Source: Planctomycetes bacterium B3_Pla | GTDB lineage: Bacteria; Planctomycetota; Phycisphaerae; Sedimentisphaerales; Anaerobacaceae | Assembly (NCBI GenBank): GCA_005223045.1 | Contig: NJBM01000018.1 | Span: forward strand, 1 to 64,000 | Length of the DNA: 64,000 nt | Direction: 5' to 3' | In this document: one piece after another, positions 58,350 to 64,000 of the stretch | Numbering within the stretch: position 1 is the stretch's first letter | Layout of the letters: the number at the start of each line of letters is the position of its first letter | The notes under the pieces: model-generated | The model's input: only the letters and a program-made list of their open reading frames with translations | Told to the model about the DNA's origin: nothing | The model's database searches: none | Program-made: the position numbers and the translations under genes

Positions 58350-60161
58350 GTGACATCGAAAGAGAAATATCTTACTGGCGCAGCATGGATAGTCTGCATT
58401 GTCGCGGTTATCTGCGGTGTACGGGCCCGGAACACCGAGGGGGCGGAATCGAGTGTTGCCGCTGCTCTCACCGGCGAGCTTGAGCTTGTCAAGCACGAGG
58501 AAGAATTCTCATCAGCGCGCATCGAGCCCGCTCGGATGGGCCGGGAAAACGGCATTGCGGTCATATTCACAGGAACCCATGACCTTCATTACTATGCGAA
58601 TTCGCAAACGGCACCAGCACCCGGACTCGAACTGAAGGTCGAAGCCAGGTCAGACGGTTTCGATTTCGGCAAAGCCGTCTTTCCGAAATGGGAGATTTTC
58701 ACCGATCCGGTTGGCGACAAAGTCGAAGTGTACGCCGGCGGTTTCACCGTCTTCATACCAATTACAGCGGCCAAGGCTCAAGCACAGAGTTCTGTCGTTG
58801 AAGCAAAGATCGCCGGCATTACTTGCACGAGCAAGATCTGTCTGCCGCCGTTTGAAAAAACACTGCAAACGAACATCAACTGGGACCAGCGGGATTCGTG
58901 GAAACAGATCAGCTTCGCAGCGGCAGGCGATGCCGACACAGTGGTTCGGGATATAGCCGGAGGGTCAAGTCACTCGATATGGGTCGCCCTGGTGTTGGCA
59001 TTTGTCGCTGGACTGGCGTTGAATATTATGCCGTGCGTCTGGCCTGTCCTGCCCATCATCATCATGCGAATCGTTGAGCAGGCTAAGGAAGGCAGAAGGC
59101 AATCGATAATGATGGGGCTGGCCTTTTGCATTGGAATATTGTTGTTCTTTGCGTGTCTGGCCGGCGCGAACATCATCCTGCAGAGCTTCTACGACAGGAC
59201 CTTGAACTGGGGCGACCACCTGCGAAACCCAACCATCGTGACGGCTTTGTCGCTGCTGATGATTGTCATGGCGCTTTTCATGTTCGGCGTTTTCACTTTT
59301 GCGGTACCTTCGTCGATAGCCGGTAAATCCGGCTCCGGTAAAGGCTATGCCGGCTCAGTCGGAATGGGCTTCTTGGCAGCTATCCTGAGCACGCCTTGCA
59401 GTTTCGGCCTGCTCACCGTAGCCTTCGTCTGGGCGCAGGGACAGGCTTTGTTTTTAGGCACATTGGCGATAATGGTAATCGGTCTCGGCATGGCCGCACC
59501 TTATGCAATCCTGACGTCGGTGCCGGGATGGTTGAAACGCCTGCCCAGAGGCGGACGTTGGATGGAGCTTTTCAAGCAGACGCTCGGATTTTTACTGCTG
59601 ATTATCGCGGTCAAGCTAATCAAAGCAGTTCCAGAAGCAAACAAGATGAACCTGCTGTATTTTGCGGTCATCCTCAGCTTTGCCGTCTGGATGTGGGGCA
59701 CCTGGGTCACATACGGCACGAAAGTATCCCGAAAACTGCTTGTCCGGGGCATAGCCGCCCTGCTAGTGGTGCTGTCCTTTTGGTTCTTTTTCAAGCCGGA
59801 GCTTGTGGACTGGCAGGATTATGACCGTGCCTCGATCGAATCTGCAAAATCCGAACAGACACCGGTCCTGATCAAGTTCACTGCCGACTGGTGTACGAAC
59901 TGCGAATTCGTAGATAAATTCGTTTTTCAGCGCAAGGATATCGCCAGACTCATCGACAACAAGGGCGTTCTTGCAATCAAAGGCGACACCACGAAGGCCA
60001 ATCTGCCGGCAACACTCGATCTGAGGAATACCTATAACGAACCTGGTGTCCCGGTAACCTTGCTGTTTTTGCCGGGCCAGGCAGAGCCGGCACGTCTGCA
60101 CGAGCTGTTCTTCGCCGATGAGTTGAGAAAGCTGCTGGAATCGTTGCCGGACAAGGATTAA
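58350..60161 (+). CDS. dsbD: DsbD-type thiol:disulfide interchange protein
   Basis: A 603-residue protein that passes electrons from cytosolic thioredoxin to the periplasm. The N-terminal alpha domain has the Cys pair GITCTSKICLPPFEK. A core of eight transmembrane helices carries MPCVWPVLPI and ILSTPCSFGLL, the redox Cys pair of the beta domain. The C-terminal thioredoxin domain has WCTNC at about 514-518. GTG at 58,350 follows GGGAGAG and is preferred; ATG at 58,317 would add 11 residues. It sits between ftsH and nth. Confidence 0.88.
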   Translation: MTSKEKYLTGAAWIVCIVAVICGVRARNTEGAESSVAAALTGELELVKHEEEFSSARIEPARMGRENGIAVIFTGTHDLHYYANSQTAPAPGLELKVEARSDGFDFGKAVFPKWEIFTDPVGDKVEVYAGGFTVFIPITAAKAQAQSSVVEAKIAGITCTSKICLPPFEKTLQTNINWDQRDSWKQISFAAAGDADTVVRDIAGGSSHSIWVALVLAFVAGLALNIMPCVWPVLPIIIMRIVEQAKEGRRQSIMMGLAFCIGILLFFACLAGANIILQSFYDRTLNWGDHLRNPTIVTALSLLMIVMALFMFGVFTFAVPSSIAGKSGSGKGYAGSVGMGFLAAILSTPCSFGLLTVAFVWAQGQALFLGTLAIMVIGLGMAAPYAILTSVPGWLKRLPRGGRWMELFKQTLGFLLLIIAVKLIKAVPEANKMNLLYFAVILSFAVWMWGTWVTYGTKVSRKLLVRGIAALLVVLSFWFFFKPELVDWQDYDRASIESAKSEQTPVLIKFTADWCTNCEFVDKFVFQRKDIARLIDNKGVLAIKGDTTKANLPATLDLRNTYNEPGVPVTLLFLPGQAEPARLHELFFADELRKLLESLPDKD

Positions 60162-60192
60162 CAACAATCACACACAAGGAGACCCTCTACAA

Positions 60193-60867
60193 TTGGCGAA
60201 GCGAAAGAATATCAAGATCGACAGAGAACAAGCCCGGCAGAGAATCAGGAAAATCCGGCCCATTCTGAAAAAAACGTACCCTGACGCGAAGATTGCCCTG
60301 AAGTTTGTGAATCCCCTGGAGTTGTTGATATCGACGATTCTCTCGGCACAGTGTACGGACGTGCGGGTCAACATGGTCACAAAGGATTTGTTCAAGAAAT
60401 ACAAATCGGCCACCGACTGGGCCAAAGCCGATCTGAAGGAAATCGAAGCGGGTATCCGAAGCACTGGTTTCTTCCGAAATAAGGCTATTAACATCAAAGG
60501 GGCGTGTACGAGGATCATCGAGCATTACGGCGGCGAAGTTCCCGGCACAATGGAAGAGCTTTTAACCCTCCCGGGTGTGGGGCGAAAAACCGCCAATTGT
60601 GTCCTCGGCGACGCCTTCGGAATCCCCGGTATCACATGTGATACGCACGTTATCCGCCTTTCGAGGCGATTGGGACTGTCCGAAAACAGCGACCCGGTAA
60701 AGTTGGAATTCGATCTGGCCGAAATAGTCCCAAAGGCCGACTGGACGCGATTCAGCCATTTGCTGATCCATCACGGCCGAAATATCTGTAAAGCAAGAAA
60801 GCCGGACTGCGAAAACTGCCCGATTTCGAGACATTGCCCTGCCGCGAATAAGCAGGAGTTGTGGTAG
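60193..60867 (+). CDS. nth: Endonuclease III
   Basis: A 224-residue bifunctional DNA glycosylase/AP lyase for oxidised pyrimidines. The helix-hairpin-helix reads LLTLPGVGRKTANCVLGDAF with the catalytic Lys, and CDTHVIRLSRRLG supplies the Asp. The C-terminal [4Fe-4S] ligands follow exactly C-X6-C-X2-C-X5-C (CKARKPDCENCPISRHC). The start is TTG at 60,193 behind AAGGAG; no ATG fits. Cytosolic. Confidence 0.93.
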   Translation: MAKRKNIKIDREQARQRIRKIRPILKKTYPDAKIALKFVNPLELLISTILSAQCTDVRVNMVTKDLFKKYKSATDWAKADLKEIEAGIRSTGFFRNKAINIKGACTRIIEHYGGEVPGTMEELLTLPGVGRKTANCVLGDAFGIPGITCDTHVIRLSRRLGLSENSDPVKLEFDLAEIVPKADWTRFSHLLIHHGRNICKARKPDCENCPISRHCPAANKQELW

Positions 60868-60919
60868 AGCCTGATTTGCCGCCCTGCTGATGCAAGGGCT
60901 CTGAAGGAGACTTTTGTAC

Positions 60920-61630
60920 ATGATGGATGCTATTGACAGACCGGTAAGAGACCTGTGGCGGTTGTTTCGAATAATGGCCGAGTTTACCGAAGGATTCGAG
61001 GAGCTTGCCTCGGTCGGGCCCGCCGTTTCTATTTTCGGCTCCTCACGAGCCGAGCCTGAGGAACGCTACTACAAGCTCGCCGAGCAGACCGCTTCGCAAT
61101 TAGCAAAGGCCGGCTTCGCGGTAATAACCGGCGGAGGCGACGGGATCATGGAAGCGGCCAACAAAGGCGCCGCCGAGGCGGACGGTCAAAGCATCGGACT
61201 TAATATCGAACTGCCGATGGAACAGATTCCGAACCAGTACCAGAATCTGCCGCTGGATTTCAGGTACTTTTTCGTCCGCAAGGTAATGTTCCTCAAATAC
61301 GCTCACGGCTTCATAGTCTTCCCCGGCGGTTATGGAACGATGGACGAGTTTTTCGAATCGCTGGTATTGATCCAAACACTAAAGCAGGCGTCTTTTCCCG
61401 TGATCCTGATGGGCAGCGACTTCTGGGACGGCCTGATCAAATGGATTAAAGAAACAATGTTGAAAAAGCACAAGTATATCTCCCCGGAAGACCTGGATGT
61501 ATTCACCATTGTGAACGATCCGCAAGCCGCCGTCGAGATCATAGTCAATTTCAAAGAAGCACAGGGACCCGTCGGAATAGAACTCCCCGGCGGGATGAAA
61601 AAGGCCCCGGACGTACCTCGTGTCTCGTGA
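60920..61630 (+). CDS. LOG-family (TIGR00730-type) Rossmann-fold protein
   Basis: A 236-residue protein of the LOG/'lysine decarboxylase-like' family: SIFGSSRAEPEERYYKLA, VITGGGDGIMEAANKGAAEA and the PGGYGTMDEFFE motif, which in characterised members binds the nucleotide and removes ribose phosphate from cytokinin-like or AMP substrates. The start at ATG 60,920 follows AAGGAG; an ATG 3 nt later is also possible. It is the last gene of the run beginning at 54,676. Confidence 0.88.
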   Translation: MMDAIDRPVRDLWRLFRIMAEFTEGFEELASVGPAVSIFGSSRAEPEERYYKLAEQTASQLAKAGFAVITGGGDGIMEAANKGAAEADGQSIGLNIELPMEQIPNQYQNLPLDFRYFFVRKVMFLKYAHGFIVFPGGYGTMDEFFESLVLIQTLKQASFPVILMGSDFWDGLIKWIKETMLKKHKYISPEDLDVFTIVNDPQAAVEIIVNFKEAQGPVGIELPGGMKKAPDVPRVS

Positions 61631-61906
61631 CTCGCCGCCCGGTTAGAACATCGAGCGTGGGATCGGGATGGCGCAACCCAAAAAGCTCCCTCAGACTCTT
61701 CGTGCTAAAGACAACATCCCAGTAAGATCAGGACCGAAGCAGTTGTGAGGATTGCCGGGCAGAGCTTGATTCACCATAACTGCACTCGAATGTCAGTTGT
61801 CTTCATTGCTACAGCGTCACCGCGCGAGGTACGCTTGGCTCGCGTCTTCAAGCACGCTTAGAGACGGTTGAGACCGCGTTATATACGCTCTGACTCAAAC
61901 CAACCG

Positions 61907-62152
61907 TCATGACTTCTTTTGGGATCTGATTTGATTCAACTCGCCAATCACCAGAGAGACTATACCGACAGCTAAAGCAATAATGGCGAGAAGTTCCGGG
62001 GTTCTCCCAACAATCTTATAGGCTGTCCCCAGGCGTCCCGGAGGAGTACTGAAGTTCCCGATATGCGGCATGTATATCACGGCCGCCAGATAGTTGACCG
62101 CATATAAGATGGCTGCTATACAACAAAAGATGGCACCGATTGCACGTCTCAT
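61907..62152 (-). CDS. Small two-helix membrane protein
   Basis: An 81-residue protein starting MRRAIGAIFCCIAAILYAVNYLAAVIYM with a second helix LLAIIALAVGIVSLVIG near the C-terminus. The ATG at 62,152 has GGAG about 7 nt upstream, so the longer frame starting 20 codons earlier was not used. No family recognised; it stands alone between unrelated genes. Confidence 0.55.
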   Translation of the reverse strand: MRRAIGAIFCCIAAILYAVNYLAAVIYMPHIGNFSTPPGRLGTAYKIVGRTPELLAIIALAVGIVSLVIGELNQIRSQKKS

Positions 62153-62297
62153 AGCGTAACTCCTATCGCATTGCGTTAATTGTATGTGAAAACCGCTACA
62201 AAGAATATACACTCCAGAATCCCGACTTTCAAATACTCAGAATGCTCTGTTTCGTATTTCTTGGTTCACACACATCTACATTCCACATTCTAAATTT

Positions 62298-64000
62298 TCA
62301 ATTCCTTATGTTCGCCTCTTCGAGATGCCTCATCAGGTATTTCTTGTCGGGGCCGCCGAGGTGTTCCCATGGGAGGATTTCTTCGGGGGCGAATTGCTTT
62401 TGTGCGGCGGCTTCTACGTCTATGCCGGACTGCTCGAAGGCTTTGCGCCAAAGCTCATAGTCAAAGCATTCGTCCCATAGGTCGAATCTTGCGCCGGCCT
62501 GCCAGACGGCTTCGATAACGTCAGTCAGGTTTCTGCCGCCGCGACCGATTGCCGATTCCAATATGCTGCGGTTAATGTCGTGGAACTTGAACTGCAGGAA
62601 CTTGGCGCGCAGTTCTCGTTTCTTCTCGATTATCAACTGTCTTGCCTGCTCGAACCAGGACTTTGGCTTTTGCCCGAGCCAGCCGAACGGCGTGTGCGGC
62701 TTGGGGACGAACCAGCTTACGGTAATATTGATCTGACCCGTTTTGCCGTCAATTCCTTTTCGCAGCTTGGCTAATTGGAATGACAGTTCTACGATTCTCT
62801 CGACATCCTCAACAGTCTCGCCGGGCAGGCCTACCATGAAGTACAGCTTCAGTCGTTGCCATCCGGCCCGGTATGCCGCTTCTGCGGCGGCGAACAAATC
62901 CTCGTCCTTTAGGGGCTTGTTGATAATCTGCCGCAATCTCTCGCTGGCGGCCTCGACGGCGATTGTCATGCCGCCCTTTCTGACCGAAGTCAGCAGTCTG
63001 GGGAGCATCTTTAACTGGCGGTCAACGCGCAGGCTCGGCAGGGATAGTCCGACGTGCTTGTCGTGAAAATGTGCGTGAAGACCGGCGACCAATTCTTCGA
63101 GATCGGGATAGTCGGAGCTCGACAGGCTCAGCAGGCTGATAGTATCGAATCCGGTCGCGCGGTGGCACGCCTTTGCGGTCTCTATGATCTTCTGAACGCT
63201 GCGATAGCGAATAGGCCTTCTGCAGAAGCTCGCCTGGCAGAACCGGCACCGGCCCGGACAGCCCCGCATGATCTCTACGCTAACCCGCTCGTGTACGGCC
63301 TGCACGAACGGCACTATCGGGGCGAGCGGGACGGGAGCGTTGTCAAAATCCTGCACGACTGCATTCCGGAGCTTGCGGCCCGCATGAAATTTGGGCACAT
63401 AAGCCCATTCGAATTTGTCGGCGATAGAGGAAAGGATTTCCCTCTTAGATGCACTGGCCTTCTTGCAGACCCGAATCAGTTGCGTAAGCCGGACGACGGC
63501 CTCTTCGCCTTCTCCCAAAACAAAGACGTCGATAAATTCCGCCACAGGTTCGCAACAATTGGACATCCCGCCGCCGGTGATTATCAATGGGTCGTCCTCG
63601 TCTCTGTCACCGCTTCGGATTTTGAGGCCGCCGAGGTCGAGCATGTTGAGAACATTCGTATAGCAAAGCTCATTGGTCAGGCTAAAGCCGACAACGTCAA
63701 AACTCTTTAGCGACGCCTTGGACTCCAGGCTGAACAGAGGAATTTCCTTTTCGCGGAGAATCTTCTCGGCGTCGAGCCAGGGAGCAAACACCCGCTCGGC
63801 AGCGACCTCGTCCATGCTGTTTAGGCAATCGTAAATTACAGCAAGCCCCGTGTGGGACATGCCCACCTCGTAAATGTCGGGAAAGCACAGCGCGACGGTC
63901 AGCTCGCATTGTGACAGGTCCTTTTTGATCTGGTTTATCTCCCCGCCGATGTATCTGCCGGGCTTGCGAACGAACGGCAGAAACTCCCGATCGATCCGGT
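62298..64000 (-). CDS. B12-binding radical SAM protein (TIGR03960-type), 5' end beyond window
   Basis: A radical SAM protein open to the right edge. Its frame continues upstream of the GTG at 63,866 (RIDREFLPFVRKPGRYIGGE...CFPDIYEVGM), which matches the family's N-terminus, so the start lies outside and 567 residues are visible. The Fe-S motif is MRGCPGRCRFC (C-X3-C-X2-C). A B12-binding-like domain precedes it (VVGFSLTNELCYTNVLNMLDLGG, ITGGGMSNCCEPVAEF), and TIVEAASERLRQIINK-type strands follow. In other genomes this family often sits near ribosome or tRNA-modification genes. The substrate is unknown. Confidence 0.85.
   Translation of the reverse strand, partial: RIDREFLPFVRKPGRYIGGEINQIKKDLSQCELTVALCFPDIYEVGMSHTGLAVIYDCLNSMDEVAAERVFAPWLDAEKILREKEIPLFSLESKASLKSFDVVGFSLTNELCYTNVLNMLDLGGLKIRSGDRDEDDPLIITGGGMSNCCEPVAEFIDVFVLGEGEEAVVRLTQLIRVCKKASASKREILSSIADKFEWAYVPKFHAGRKLRNAVVQDFDNAPVPLAPIVPFVQAVHERVSVEIMRGCPGRCRFCQASFCRRPIRYRSVQKIIETAKACHRATGFDTISLLSLSSSDYPDLEELVAGLHAHFHDKHVGLSLPSLRVDRQLKMLPRLLTSVRKGGMTIAVEAASERLRQIINKPLKDEDLFAAAEAAYRAGWQRLKLYFMVGLPGETVEDVERIVELSFQLAKLRKGIDGKTGQINITVSWFVPKPHTPFGWLGQKPKSWFEQARQLIIEKKRELRAKFLQFKFHDINRSILESAIGRGGRNLTDVIEAVWQAGARFDLWDECFDYELWRKAFEQSGIDVEAAAQKQFAPEEILPWEHLGGPDKKYLMRHLEEANIRN

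Noticed and set aside
61668..61751. A roughly 26-codon plus-strand frame (MAQPKKLPQTLR...)
   Set aside because: Poor start context and too short to judge; no supporting neighbour.

Overview
The window looks like a chromosomal segment of a Planctomycetota bacterium, most likely a Phycisphaerae (Sedimentisphaerales-like) lineage known mainly from metagenomes. The case rests on gene content. There are Tat-exported Cys-type sulfatases, a large set of type II-secretion-like pseudopilins, a LamG/dockerin-like surface protein, two GH130 proteins, an ECF sigma factor next to a LolA-like membrane protein, and a left-edge ORF with the NKANQSQF-type tail that I associate with planctomycete genomes. Outer-membrane lipoproteins, a BamD-like and an LptE-like protein and a TolC-like efflux factor indicate a diderm envelope. 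No rRNA, tRNA, CRISPR array, prophage or intact insertion sequence was seen.

Layout. 1-6.5 kb: an edge-truncated planctomycete-type ORF, an RNase Z-like hydrolase divergent from a DUF434 protein, a DUF4258 toxin-antitoxin-like pair, a HAD phosphatase, and an ECF sigma factor with its membrane partner. 6.8-14.6 kb: a probable six-gene operon of two complementary M16 peptidase subunits, two sulfatases, a small conserved protein and a PQQ-type beta-propeller, ending tail-to-tail on a DUF819 membrane protein. 16-20.3 kb (minus strand): nucleotide-sugar dehydrogenase, GT4 glycosyltransferase, a RelE-like toxin pair and a GH130 phosphorylase. 20.6-22.8 kb: a secreted LamG/dockerin-like protein. 23-26.4 kb: a structured leader, rny (RNase Y), a four-helix-bundle protein and a YmdB-type phosphodiesterase. 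26.6-30.8 kb: an ankyrin lipoprotein and two Tat-exported TIM-barrel paralogues flanking an FMN-binding protein and a broken third copy of the paralogue's 3' end.

30.8-38.6 kb: six pseudopilin genes, five of them sharing an unusual C-terminal tail, interleaved with a second ankyrin lipoprotein and a secreted propeller-like protein. 38.8-41.9 kb: a YkgJ-like protein and hisS, a PD-(D/E)XK-like protein, a Dabb lipoprotein and a 53-residue lipoprotein. 42.2-48.4 kb: a MacAB-TolC-type efflux operon behind an ECF-like promoter, then an unknown membrane protein. 48.5-54.5 kb: a second GH130 protein, an MsbA-like ABC exporter with a PDZ-like insert in its first external loop, an MBL hydrolase and an exported ADP-ribosylglycohydrolase. 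54.7-61.6 kb: an envelope-biogenesis and housekeeping run (BamD-like, LptE-like, ftsH, dsbD-like, nth, LOG-family). The right edge holds a radical SAM/B12 protein cut by the window end.

Taken together, the segment encodes envelope assembly and quality control plus a secretome for sulfated or mannose-containing polysaccharides. The least explained parts are the pseudopilin array, the Tat TIM-barrel/FMN locus with its partial duplication, and the PDZ-bearing exporter. All function calls are by reading motifs; no database search was run.
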